From positions 31,885 to 95,884 of the forward strand of contig JAFKFL010000029.1 of the NCBI GenBank assembly GCA_017308235.1: a stretch of 64,000 bases of DNA, written 5' to 3'. The DNA is from Alphaproteobacteria bacterium (lineage in GTDB: Bacteria > Pseudomonadota > Alphaproteobacteria > Reyranellales > Reyranellaceae). This document shows positions 43,219 through 51,139 of this stretch, piece after piece (position 1 is the first letter of the stretch; every line of letters begins with the position of its first letter). The translations under genes were made by a program, and so were the position numbers. The notes below the pieces were generated by a model, which saw only the letters and a program-made list of their open reading frames with translations, was not told the origin of the DNA and did no database searches.

Positions 43219-44451
43219 ATGATGGTCGCAGAGATCGATGGCGGAAGCCTCCTGAAAGCGCTGGACGAGCTTGCTCAGGTTGGGGCGATCGAGGGTGGCG
43301 GATGCGCGCGGCTTGCGCTGAGCGACGAAGACAAGGCCGGCCGCGACCTCGTCGTCGGCTGGATGAAGGCGCTGGGGCTCGCGGTCAGGATCGACGGCAT
43401 AGGCAATGTCGTGGGCCTGCGCCCTGGCCGCGAGAACCTGCCGCCAATCATGACCGGAAGCCATATCGACACCGTCCGCACCGGCGGCCGCTACGACGGC
43501 AACTACGGCGTATTGGCGGGCCTCGAGATCGTGCGGGTGCTGAATGCGGCAAATATCGTGACACGCCGGCCGATCGCCGTCGCCTTCTTCACCAACGAAG
43601 AAGGAGCGCGCTTCCAGCCCGACATGATGGGTAGCCTGGTCTATGCCGGCGGTCTTGGTCTCAACGAGGCCTATGCCGCCGCCGACAAGGATGGTGTCGC
43701 GGTCGGCGACGAGTTGCGGCGCATCGGCTATCTCGGAAACGTACAACCAGGCGCGATCCGGCCGCATGTTTTCCTGGAGCTGCATATCGAACAAGGACCG
43801 ATCCTCGACGAAGAGAAGGTGCGGATTGGCGTCGTGGAGAGCGTGCAAGGCATTTCCTGGACCGAATACACGGTTACCGGCGTTTCCAATCACGCCGGCA
43901 CCACGCCGATGCGACTGCGCCGTGATGCGGGCTACCTTGCCGCCTCGGTCAACCTGTTCGTCCGCAAGCTTGCCCTCGACATGGGCGGGCACCAGGTGGC
44001 GACGATGGGATCGCTGTCGCTCAAGCCCAACCTGATCAATGTCGTGCCCAACCGTGCCATTTTCGCGGTCGACCTGCGCAACACCGACGAGGCCAAGCTG
44101 AAGGAAGCCGAGGCTCGCGTCGCGACGCACGTCGCCCAAGTTGCACAGTCGGAACGCCTGGAGGTCGAGGCCAAGGTGTTGGTTCGCTTCGAGCCGGTGA
44201 TCTTCGATGCACGCCTCGTTAACCGTGTTGAGCATCATGCCCGGGCGCTGTCGTTCAGCACCCGTCGCATGCCGTCGGGGGCCGGCCATGACGCGCAGAT
44301 GATGCAGCGACTTTGTCCCACGGCGATGATTTTCGTGCCGTCGGTCGCGGGTCTCTCACACAATGTCAGGGAACACACGGAGCCCTCGGATCTGATCGCA
44401 GGCGCTCAGGTGCTGATGAACCTGGTACTGGAACTGGCGGAGGAGGGCTGA
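43219..44451 (+). CDS. Zn-dependent amidohydrolase (N-carbamoyl-L-amino-acid hydrolase / allantoate type)
   Basis: 410 residues, M20 family hydantoinase/carbamoylase branch: GSHIDTVRTGGRYDGNYGVLAGLE (metal His, Asp and bridging Asp), FFTNEEGARFQPDMMGS (catalytic and metal Glu), LELHIEQGPILDEE, SNHAGTTPMRLRRD, PSGAGHDAQMM and a final VAGLSHN. These enzymes hydrolyse N-carbamoyl-L-amino acids, ureidopropionate or allantoate to the amine, CO2 and ammonia. ATG codons at 43219 and 43222 are both possible after GAGGA. It is convergent with the cyclase gene. Exact substrate is not predictable. Confidence 0.87.
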   Translation: MMVAEIDGGSLLKALDELAQVGAIEGGGCARLALSDEDKAGRDLVVGWMKALGLAVRIDGIGNVVGLRPGRENLPPIMTGSHIDTVRTGGRYDGNYGVLAGLEIVRVLNAANIVTRRPIAVAFFTNEEGARFQPDMMGSLVYAGGLGLNEAYAAADKDGVAVGDELRRIGYLGNVQPGAIRPHVFLELHIEQGPILDEEKVRIGVVESVQGISWTEYTVTGVSNHAGTTPMRLRRDAGYLAASVNLFVRKLALDMGGHQVATMGSLSLKPNLINVVPNRAIFAVDLRNTDEAKLKEAEARVATHVAQVAQSERLEVEAKVLVRFEPVIFDARLVNRVEHHARALSFSTRRMPSGAGHDAQMMQRLCPTAMIFVPSVAGLSHNVREHTEPSDLIAGAQVLMNLVLELAEEG

Positions 44452-44456
44452 ACCTC

Positions 44457-46589
44457 CTAGAGCCGCAACACCCAGGTCTCCACGGATCCGCGGCCCTTGA
44501 CCTCGATGGCGCCGCGCGGCTCGAAAGCGAACTGGCCTTTCAGCTTTTCGTAGACAGCGCGTGTCACCTGGATCGAATCGGGAATGCCGCCGGCTTCCAT
44601 GCGGCTGGCAAGATTCACCGTGTCTCCCCACAGGTCGTAGATGTACTTGCTCTTGCCAATGACGCCGGCCACGACCGGCCCGGTGTTGATGCCGACGCGC
44701 AATTTCATCGACACCTTGTTCTCGAGTGAGTGCTCGCGGGTGATATGGATCATGCGGATGGCCATCCGGACCATGCGCTCGGCATGGTCCTCGACCGGCT
44801 GGGGCAAGCCGCACACTGCCATGTAGGCATCGCCCACGGTCTTGATCTTCTCGATGCCGATCTCCTGCGCGGCGGCATCGAAGCGGGTGAAGAGCCCGTT
44901 GAGCAGCGTCACCACGTGCTGCGGCGGCATGTCGGAGGTGAGCGCGGTGAATCCCACAAGGTCGGCGAAAGCAACGCTGACTTCGGCGAAGCCGTCGGCG
45001 ATGCTGAGTTCACCGCTGCGCAGGCGGTTCGCAATGGGGGCAGGCAGCACGTTCAGGAGAAGCTCCTCGTTCTCCCGGCTCTTGGCTTCGATCACGGCGT
45101 TCTTGGCGGTGATGTCGTCAACCATGCCGTTGAAGGCAATGCAAAGCTGGCCGATCTCGTCTCGCGTATGCACCTCGACCTTTGCCCCTCGGTCGCCTGA
45201 AGCGAAGCGCCTCACGCCGTCCGTCAACTGGCTCAAAGGTCCCATGAGTGAGTGTGATAGCCAGGCGCCGATCGCAAGCACCACGAGAAGCACCAGTGCG
45301 CCCACGATCATGAGATCGCGTTGCAGCCGGTAGATCGGCGCGAACGCCTCGTCTCGCTCGATTTTTGCAACGAGGGCCCACTTCACACCAAGGATGGAAA
45401 GCGGGCCCCACGAATCGAGTGACGGCTTGCCGCGAACCCCAATGACCTGGCCGTTGCCTTCGAGCCCGGCAAGGGCCGCTCGCGTGGCCTGGTTGTCGAT
45501 CCGTTGATGGAGGACCGGGGAATTGTAGCGGCGGATCGCATCCAGCTCCTCAGCGGGAGCGCCAGCCGCGGCTTCCTCGGCAAAATAGGCCTCGCGATTT
45601 TCGTAGAAGAGTCGCGCACCGGAACGAATGAGGAAGCTGGGGCCGACAATGAAAGCTTCGCCAGTATTGCCGAATCCTTCTTCGCGCCAGTGGCGATCGC
45701 CGGTGACGACGCGGTCGATCTCCTCGATTGACAGCTGGGCGACCAGCACGCCGATGACGGCGCCCCGGTCGATCACAGGCGCGGCCATGAAGGCGATCGG
45801 CTGGCCATGCGATGGCATATAGGGCGCGAAATCCACCAGGCATGTCGCCGAAGGGTCGGGAATGGCGGCGCATTGAGCGACCGCTTCGGCAAAATTGGTC
45901 TTGCGATAGGGGCCGATTCGCACCGACGTGGCGAAGTCGACCTCCTTGGCCATACCATAGACTTCCCGTCGAGATGTCGCGTCGATCAGCATGAAATCGA
46001 AGAAGCCCAGCGCGGCACCCGCCTTGCGTAGCAGCGGATGGTAGATGGCATGGAGTGCGCTGTAGCGGCTGCCGTCCCCGGCGTCGTCGAGCAACCTGCG
46101 TTGTGCCGTCGGGTATGGATTGGCAGCGATATAGTGATACTGCAGATACGTTGCCGCCGACCCAACCGGCAAATAGTCGGCGAGCGCAACGTCGTGCCCG
46201 AGGACACGGCGGACGACGGGCAGATAATTCTTGGTGTACCAATCCTCGAGTTTCGGGCGCAGCTCGTCTGGCCCGTTTTTATGTTCGAGTTCCTCAAAGG
46301 CGAAATGGAACTCGCGTGTGGCGTCGACCACCATCTTCGACGCCGCCAGAACCTGCAGCTCATTGCGTATCGTGCGAAAGTAGTTCTCGACCTGCCGGGC
46401 TTTGGTCCGCCGCGCCGCATTGAGCTGATTGTAGATCGTCTCTTCGAGGGCATCGCGCGCTTGCACATACCCCAGCACGCTCGTGACGAGTACCGCAATT
46501 GCCCCGAGCAAAAGCAGTACAGCCAAGAGCTTTGCTGTGAGTCCCCAACGCGGCTTCCGTTCGATGCCGCCGAAATCGGCCTGCCCCAT
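44457..46589 (-). CDS. Membrane adenylate/guanylate cyclase with dCache and HAMP domains
   Basis: 710 residues from the ATG at 46589 (longer starts at 46640 or 46691 are in frame). Order: TM1 (LLAVLLLLGAIAVLVTSVLGY), a periplasmic sensor of about 370 residues with dCache features (GNTGEAFIVGPSFLIRSG), TM2 (LMIVGALVLLVVLAIGAWL), HAMP, and a class III cyclase domain with VSVAFADLVGFTALTSDM (metal Asp), EKIKTVGDAYMAVCG and IYDLWGDTVNLASRME. It senses an extracellular ligand and makes cAMP or possibly cGMP. The ATG at 46589 is preferred because an AT-rich TATAAT lies just upstream. Confidence 0.88.
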   Translation of the reverse strand: MGQADFGGIERKPRWGLTAKLLAVLLLLGAIAVLVTSVLGYVQARDALEETIYNQLNAARRTKARQVENYFRTIRNELQVLAASKMVVDATREFHFAFEELEHKNGPDELRPKLEDWYTKNYLPVVRRVLGHDVALADYLPVGSAATYLQYHYIAANPYPTAQRRLLDDAGDGSRYSALHAIYHPLLRKAGAALGFFDFMLIDATSRREVYGMAKEVDFATSVRIGPYRKTNFAEAVAQCAAIPDPSATCLVDFAPYMPSHGQPIAFMAAPVIDRGAVIGVLVAQLSIEEIDRVVTGDRHWREEGFGNTGEAFIVGPSFLIRSGARLFYENREAYFAEEAAAGAPAEELDAIRRYNSPVLHQRIDNQATRAALAGLEGNGQVIGVRGKPSLDSWGPLSILGVKWALVAKIERDEAFAPIYRLQRDLMIVGALVLLVVLAIGAWLSHSLMGPLSQLTDGVRRFASGDRGAKVEVHTRDEIGQLCIAFNGMVDDITAKNAVIEAKSRENEELLLNVLPAPIANRLRSGELSIADGFAEVSVAFADLVGFTALTSDMPPQHVVTLLNGLFTRFDAAAQEIGIEKIKTVGDAYMAVCGLPQPVEDHAERMVRMAIRMIHITREHSLENKVSMKLRVGINTGPVVAGVIGKSKYIYDLWGDTVNLASRMEAGGIPDSIQVTRAVYEKLKGQFAFEPRGAIEVKGRGSVETWVLRL

Positions 46590-46595
46590 GCGGAT

Positions 46596-46601
46596 ATTAT
46601 A
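46596..46601 (-). promoter_or_regulatory. Consensus -10 element before the cyclase gene
   Basis: On the minus strand the sequence TATTATAATATCCGC directly precedes the ATG at 46589. The exact TATAAT occupies 46601-46596, only 6 bases before the start codon, a spacing that would give a leaderless message. No clear -35 is visible. Confidence 0.35.
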
Positions 46602-46709
46602 ATACAAGTCTCGTGTGACGCGGAGATTGACTCCAGACATGCAGCCATTGGCATCGCCCAGGCCCACCCTCCGGGCTACAACGCGGGCCACAAATAAAGG
46701 GAGGAACGG

Positions 46710-47543
46710 ATGCCCGAAGCCCCGGACAGGTCGCGTCGAATCGTCTTTACCGGCGCTGCGGGCGGGATTGGCACGATGATCCGACCGTTGTTGGCGGAGT
46801 TATACCCAGGGCTGGTGCTGAGCGACCGCGTGAACCCGCCGGACCTCCGGCCGGGAGAAACCTTCGTGGCCGCTGACCTCACCAATTTGGACGAAGTCGC
46901 CAATGTAGTGAAGGGCGCACACAGTATCCTCCATTTTGGCGGGCATTCGGTCGAAGGATCGTGGGACACCATCCTGAACGCCAACATCATTGGCTGCTAC
47001 AACCTGTTCGAGGCGGCACGGCAGGCCGGCGTGAAGCGAATCGTCTTCGCCTCGTCCAATCACGCGATCGGCTTCTATCCGCGTCGCAAGAAGATCGGCA
47101 CCGATGTCACGGTGCGGCCAGACAGCCGCTATGGCGTCAGCAAGGCGTTTGGCGAATCGCTCGGGGCGCTTTATTCGGACAAGCACGGCATTGATGTGAC
47201 CTGTCTACGGATCGGCAACGTCGGACCACGGCCACTCGACGTGCGGCGCCTCTCGATCTGGATCTCGCCGGAAGACCTCGTGCAATTGATCCGGATCGGC
47301 CTTGAACATCCCAAAGTGCGCTTTGAGATCCTGTACGGCGCCTCGGACAACGCCGCGAGCTGGTGGGACAATTCTCGCGCGATGAAGCTTGGTTATCGCC
47401 CCGCCGGCAAGGCCGAGGAGTTCCGGGCCCATGCCGAGGCCGAGCAGGCCAAGATCGGCCGCGATCCCGTGGGTGATTTCTTCCAGGGCGGGACGTTCTG
47501 CTCGGCGGAGTTCACCAACGACGCGAAACGCGCAGGTCCGTAG
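46710..47543 (+). CDS. NAD-dependent sugar oxidoreductase (uronate dehydrogenase-like)
   Basis: 277 residues of the extended SDR class. Cofactor loop IVFTGAAGGIGTMIRPLLAE, ADLTNLDEVANVVKGAHSILHFGG, RIVFASSNHAIGFYPRRKKI (Ser-Ser-Asn-His as in uronate dehydrogenases) and the active-site SRYGVSKAFGESLG (Tyr-x3-Lys), then RIGNVGPRPLDVRRLSIW. The Agrobacterium uronate dehydrogenase family has about 265 residues and this layout. It would oxidise galacturonate or glucuronate to the lactone. Related sugar or nucleotide-sugar substrates remain possible. Confidence 0.8.
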   Translation: MPEAPDRSRRIVFTGAAGGIGTMIRPLLAELYPGLVLSDRVNPPDLRPGETFVAADLTNLDEVANVVKGAHSILHFGGHSVEGSWDTILNANIIGCYNLFEAARQAGVKRIVFASSNHAIGFYPRRKKIGTDVTVRPDSRYGVSKAFGESLGALYSDKHGIDVTCLRIGNVGPRPLDVRRLSIWISPEDLVQLIRIGLEHPKVRFEILYGASDNAASWWDNSRAMKLGYRPAGKAEEFRAHAEAEQAKIGRDPVGDFFQGGTFCSAEFTNDAKRAGP

Positions 47544-47592
47544 ACCTTGGATCATCGATCCTCTGCGGGGATAATCGATGCAGGAGGTGACG

Positions 47593-48528
47593 ATGAGCAG
47601 GTTTCTGACAGTCGGGGCGGCGCAAATGGGGCCGATCCAGCGCAGCCATTCACGGCGCGATGTCGTGGAACGCCTGATCGCGCATCTGCGCGAGGCAAAG
47701 CGCATGGGCTGTGATCTCGTCGTGTTTCCCGAACTCACGCTCACGACCTTCTTTCCGCGCTGGTGGATGACTGACCAGGCGGAGATCGATTCCTTCTTCG
47801 AGCAGGAGATGCCGTCGAACGAGACAGCACCGCTTTTCACCGAGGCCAAGCGGCTCGGGCTCGGCTTTTCCCTGGGGTACGCCGAACTCGCCAACGAAGG
47901 CGGCCGCGTCAGGCGCTTCAACACCGCAATTCTGGTCGAACCCGACGGCCGCATTGTCGGCAAGTACCGCAAGATCCATCTGCCGGGCCATGCCGAGCAC
48001 GAACCGGCGCGGCCGTTCCAGCATCTGGAGAAGCGCTATTTCGAGGTTGGCAATCTTGGTTTTCCGGTGGTCAAGGCGTTCGGCGGCAACATGGGGATGT
48101 GCATCTGCAACGACCGGCGCTGGCCTGAAACCTATCGTGTGATGGGCCTGCAGAACGTCGAGATGGTGATGCTGGGCTACAACACGCCGATCCACAACGC
48201 GCCCGCGCCAGACCATGACGAGCATTCCTGGTTCCACAACCAGCTCTCCATGCAGGCCGGCGCCTATCAGAACGGCGCCTGGGTGATCGGCGTTGCCAAG
48301 GGCGGCACGGAGGAGGGGGTGCCGTCGCTCGCCGACAGCATGATCGTGGCGCCGTCAGGCAAGGTCGTGGCGCGGGCGGCAGGCGAGGGAGACGAGCTGA
48401 TCGTGCACCGCTGCGACCTCGATGCGGGCAAGAGCTACAAGGCAACGACCTTCAACTTCGCGGTTCACCGCCAGCCCGATCAGTACCGGCTGATCGTTGA
48501 ACGCAAGGGAGCGATGGATCCGGGCTGA
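47593..48528 (+). CDS. N-carbamoyl-D-amino-acid hydrolase (nitrilase superfamily)
   Basis: 311 residues from the ATG at 47593; AGGAGGT lies 5 bases upstream, and the earlier ATG at 47578 would overlap it. The nitrilase-type triad falls at Glu47 (VVFPELTLTTFFPRW), Lys127 (GKYRKIHLPGH) and Cys172 (GMCICNDRRWPETYRVMG), essentially the numbering I recall for Agrobacterium D-carbamoylase. Long stretches such as RPFQHLEKRYFEVGNLGFPV match that enzyme. It would hydrolyse N-carbamoyl-D-amino acids to D-amino acid, CO2 and ammonia. An L-type carbamoylase is 3 kb away. Confidence 0.9.
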   Translation: MSRFLTVGAAQMGPIQRSHSRRDVVERLIAHLREAKRMGCDLVVFPELTLTTFFPRWWMTDQAEIDSFFEQEMPSNETAPLFTEAKRLGLGFSLGYAELANEGGRVRRFNTAILVEPDGRIVGKYRKIHLPGHAEHEPARPFQHLEKRYFEVGNLGFPVVKAFGGNMGMCICNDRRWPETYRVMGLQNVEMVMLGYNTPIHNAPAPDHDEHSWFHNQLSMQAGAYQNGAWVIGVAKGGTEEGVPSLADSMIVAPSGKVVARAAGEGDELIVHRCDLDAGKSYKATTFNFAVHRQPDQYRLIVERKGAMDPG

Positions 48529-48604
48529 CGATTCGGAGACACAGTGACGCTTCAGTAACGTCTTGCGTGATTTGCCGTTGCTTCTTAATTGGGTAGCCAG
48601 CCCC

Positions 48605-48650
48605 GCGGGGACGACCCCGCTTTCCACGGGCCCCTGTCGGGACGACCCGG
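48605..48650 (+). promoter_or_regulatory. Guanidine-II riboswitch (mini-ykkC)
   Basis: Two adjacent hairpins with identical ACGA loops. P1: GCGGGG (48605-48610), ACGA, CCCCGC (48615-48620). P2: TCGGG (48637-48641), ACGA, CCCGG (48646-48650), with a terminal U-G pair. The 16-base linker and the ACGR loops are the defining features of the guanidine-II class, in which two hairpins dimerise through their loops on binding guanidinium. It ends 22 bases before the SMR exporter gene, its usual target, and probably exposes the ribosome site (GAAGGG) when bound. Confidence 0.93.
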
Positions 48651-48672
48651 CTTCTGGCGAAGGGTGCGTCCC

Positions 48673-48993
48673 ATGGCATGGCTCATTCTCTTTGTTGCCG
48701 GTCTTTGCGAGATCGGTTGGGCGATCGGGCTGAAATATACGGAAGGCTTCACGCGGCTTGTGCCGTCGATCCTGACCGGCACGGCGATGGTCGTGAGCGT
48801 CGTCCTGCTGGGCATCGCGCTCAAGACCTTGCCGGTCGGCACCGGCTACGCGGTGTGGACCGGCATTGGCGCCGTCGGCACGGCAATCCTCGGCATCTTC
48901 CTGTTCGGTGAAGCGACCGATTGGATGCGGCTCGCCTCGATCGCCCTGATCGTGGCTGGCATCATCGGCCTCAAGCTGACGAGCGCCGTCTAG
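48673..48993 (+). CDS. sugE: SMR-family guanidinium exporter (Gdx/SugE type)
   Basis: 106 residues, four transmembrane helices. Small multidrug resistance fold with the essential membrane Glu in AGLCEIGWAIGLKYTEGFTRL. The Gly-Trp after the Glu and K-x-x-x-G-F are marks of the SugE/Gdx branch rather than EmrE. Gdx proteins exchange guanidinium for protons. The guanidine-II riboswitch directly upstream supports this. The last four bases overlap the convergent gene at 48990. Confidence 0.93.
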   Translation: MAWLILFVAGLCEIGWAIGLKYTEGFTRLVPSILTGTAMVVSVVLLGIALKTLPVGTGYAVWTGIGAVGTAILGIFLFGEATDWMRLASIALIVAGIIGLKLTSAV

Positions 48994-49463
48994 GCCAGCT
49001 CGACCGCCGAACGCGCGAACGTCCCGTAGCTCCTGTCGGGCGTACCGCGAAACAGCGACATGTGGGTGTGGGTGGCGACGAAGCCGTCACCCACCTTCTT
49101 GCGGCCCAGTACCACGGTCGTTCGGCCAGGGCGGTCGAAGCGGTCACCGTTGGGATAGAAACCGTCCGACTGCCACACGCCCATGCCGACGGCGGTCAGC
49201 CGGTCGCCCGATACGATCGCCTCGACCTTGTCGAGGTCGTAGCGGAAGTTGCGGATGGTGCCCCAGACGTTGCGCCACTGCTTCTGCTCGGCAGGATCGC
49301 GACCATGCATGAAATCGGTAAAGGTGCCGAACGCGATCATGTCTTCGGCGAAGATCGGACGCGCACCCTCATAGTCGACGGCGCGGCAATGCCTGGCCAG
49401 AGCGTCGAACCAGGCACGCACGGCAGCAAGGTCATCGGGAGCGGTAGGCGCGAGCAGTTTCAT
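48990..49463 (-). CDS. SnoaL-like / NTF2-fold protein
   Basis: 157 residues resembling SnoaL/DUF4440 proteins: VRAWFDALARHCRAVDYEGARPIF at the start, VWGTIRNFRYDLDKVEAIVSGDRLTAVG and WQSDGFYPNGDRFDRPGRTTVVLGRK in the cone-shaped sheet, ending THTHMSLFRG. Bacterial single-domain members mostly have unknown substrates. It sits 9 bases after sppA on the same strand, so it may be co-transcribed. Its 3' end overlaps sugE by 4 bases. Confidence 0.75.
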   Translation of the reverse strand: MKLLAPTAPDDLAAVRAWFDALARHCRAVDYEGARPIFAEDMIAFGTFTDFMHGRDPAEQKQWRNVWGTIRNFRYDLDKVEAIVSGDRLTAVGMGVWQSDGFYPNGDRFDRPGRTTVVLGRKKVGDGFVATHTHMSLFRGTPDRSYGTFARSAVELA

Positions 49464-49472
49464 GTCGAAGTC

Positions 49473-50300
49473 CTATAGTCCGTAGCGTTGCCAGTAGGCG
49501 CGTTCCTCGAGTGCGGACAGCGCCGCAACACCGATGTCTCCGAGGCTGCCGCCAAGGCCGAAGCGCGCAAGAAAACGCCGACGCGGCGCGATCACCGGCA
49601 GATAGACCTTGGTGCCGTAACGTTCCTGGAGAACTGTCCGCAGCTCGCCGAGACTGTCGACGAGCCCGAGCTCCAGGCCGCGCTTGCCGGTCCAGAACTC
49701 GCCCGAGAACAGCGCTGCTTCATCACCCATCAGCCGGCTGCCACGGCGTTCGCGAACCCAAGCCTTGAAGCCCTCATGGATCTCGGCTTGCAGGCGCTTC
49801 AGCCGCTCGACGTCCTCGGGCTTTTCCTCGCGGAACGGATCAAGCATCGCCTTGCGTTCGCCCGACGTGTGCACCCGTCGTTCAATGCCGATCCGCCCGA
49901 TCAGGTCCTTGAAGCCGAAGCTCGCCGAGACGACGCCGATCGAGCCCACGATCGAAGCAGGATCGACGATGATCTCGTCGGCGGCGCACGCGAGCCAGTA
50001 GCCACCGGACGCCGCCAAATCCTCGACGAAGGCGATCACTGGCAGGTTCTTTTCCTTGGCGAGCAATCGGATGCGCTGGGCGATCAGCGACGATTGCACC
50101 GGTGAGCCGCCCGGCGAATTGATGGCGAGCGCGACCGCCTTGGCGCCGCGAATGCTGAAGGCGCGCGCCAGCAACGGTGACACGGTTTCGATCGACAGGG
50201 TTCGCGACCCCGGCAGCGAACCCGCAGCGATGAGGCCGGCAAGTCGGACGACCGGCACAGCCGGCCCGCGCCGAAAACGATTCCTGATCCATTCCAGCAT
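49473..50300 (-). CDS. sppA: Signal peptide peptidase-like serine protease (S49, SppA)
   Basis: 275 residues from the ATG at 50300 (M-L-E-W-I-R-N-R-F-R-R). S49 family: PVVRLAGLIAAG, INSPGGSPVQSSLIAQRI, the nucleophile Ser in VEDLAASGGYWLACAADEI, GSIGVVSASFGF and the general-base Lys in SGERKAMLDPFREEK. It matches the short bacterial SppA/SohB form (about 290-330 residues) with little or no N-terminal membrane anchor visible. It would degrade cleaved signal peptides or membrane fragments. Confidence 0.88.
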   Translation of the reverse strand: MLEWIRNRFRRGPAVPVVRLAGLIAAGSLPGSRTLSIETVSPLLARAFSIRGAKAVALAINSPGGSPVQSSLIAQRIRLLAKEKNLPVIAFVEDLAASGGYWLACAADEIIVDPASIVGSIGVVSASFGFKDLIGRIGIERRVHTSGERKAMLDPFREEKPEDVERLKRLQAEIHEGFKAWVRERRGSRLMGDEAALFSGEFWTGKRGLELGLVDSLGELRTVLQERYGTKVYLPVIAPRRRFLARFGLGGSLGDIGVAALSALEERAYWQRYGL

Positions 50301-50341
50301 GGCAGGCACTCTCGCGGCGTGCCGGCCGGAAGGCAAGCGCT

Positions 50342-51067
50342 CTAAAAGACGATCGACGCGGCATGACGCAGAACGGCCTCGGCGTCGTCGGTATAGCCGC
50401 CGTCAGGCTTATGCAATGTAAGCGGCGTGGAGTCGTGAAGCTGTAACGCGCCGGCTTGGCGTGCGCGGACCAGCACGCGCGGTGCAGGCGGCAGGCGTTT
50501 GACCGTGACATCGCCCCAGCCGAGCCGTGCCAGATGCGAGGCGATCTCATCCAGCCGGTCGCTGCGATGGATCAGGGTGAGCGTCCCATTCGGCACAAGG
50601 GCGGCTGTCGCCACCCGCAGCCAGCGTGCGAGATCGGCGCTCGATTCGACCGTCGCGAGCGCCTTGCTTTGGTCAGGCGAAGGATCGGCCACGGCCGCCG
50701 CAAGATAGGGTGGATTGGTTGCCACACAGTCGAACTTGCCCAAGGCTTCGGGCAGGGGCCGGGCAATATCGTGAACGATGGTCCGCACGCGGTCCGCCAT
50801 TCCGTTGGCTTCGACGTTGCGCTTGGCGAGGTCGGCGAGGTCCGGCTGCAATTCGACACCGATCACGCAGCAATCGCGAACCCGCGACGCCAGGCAGAGG
50901 CCCACGGCGCCAACGCCCGCTCCGAGATCGAGCACGCGGGCGCGTGGCGGCGGCGACGTCGCGGCCGCCAAGAGCACGGCATCCACGGCGACGCGATAGC
51001 CGCGCCGGGGCTGCCGAAATCGGACGCGGCCCGCCAGCAACGCATCTTCTGTGGTGGACGTTTCCAT
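50342..51067 (-). CDS. tRNA1(Val) (adenine-N6)-methyltransferase-like (TrmN6/YfiC)
   Basis: 241 residues from the ATG at 51067. N6-adenine methyltransferase fold: LLAGRVRFRQPRRGYRVAVDAVLLAA (typical YfiC/TrmN6 start with D-A-V-L-L-A), SAM loop RVLDLGAGVGAVGLCLASR, and the catalytic ATNPPYLAAA (N-P-P-Y). It would methylate an adenine in tRNA or another nucleic acid. It is divergent from the polyprenyl synthase gene, an arrangement I recall in other alphaproteobacteria. Confidence 0.85.
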   Translation of the reverse strand: METSTTEDALLAGRVRFRQPRRGYRVAVDAVLLAAATSPPPRARVLDLGAGVGAVGLCLASRVRDCCVIGVELQPDLADLAKRNVEANGMADRVRTIVHDIARPLPEALGKFDCVATNPPYLAAAVADPSPDQSKALATVESSADLARWLRVATAALVPNGTLTLIHRSDRLDEIASHLARLGWGDVTVKRLPPAPRVLVRARQAGALQLHDSTPLTLHKPDGGYTDDAEAVLRHAASIVF

Positions 51068-51139
51068 AAGGGGACTGCATCCTCTCTCACGACATCGTGT
51101 CGCAACATCGGCGTCCGTCTGGGAGACTATTTTCAAATC

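Noticed and set aside
42556..44289. A 577-codon minus-strand frame opposite the carbamoylase and the start of the DsbD-like gene
   Set aside because: No domain is recognisable, and both overlapped genes are clear family members.
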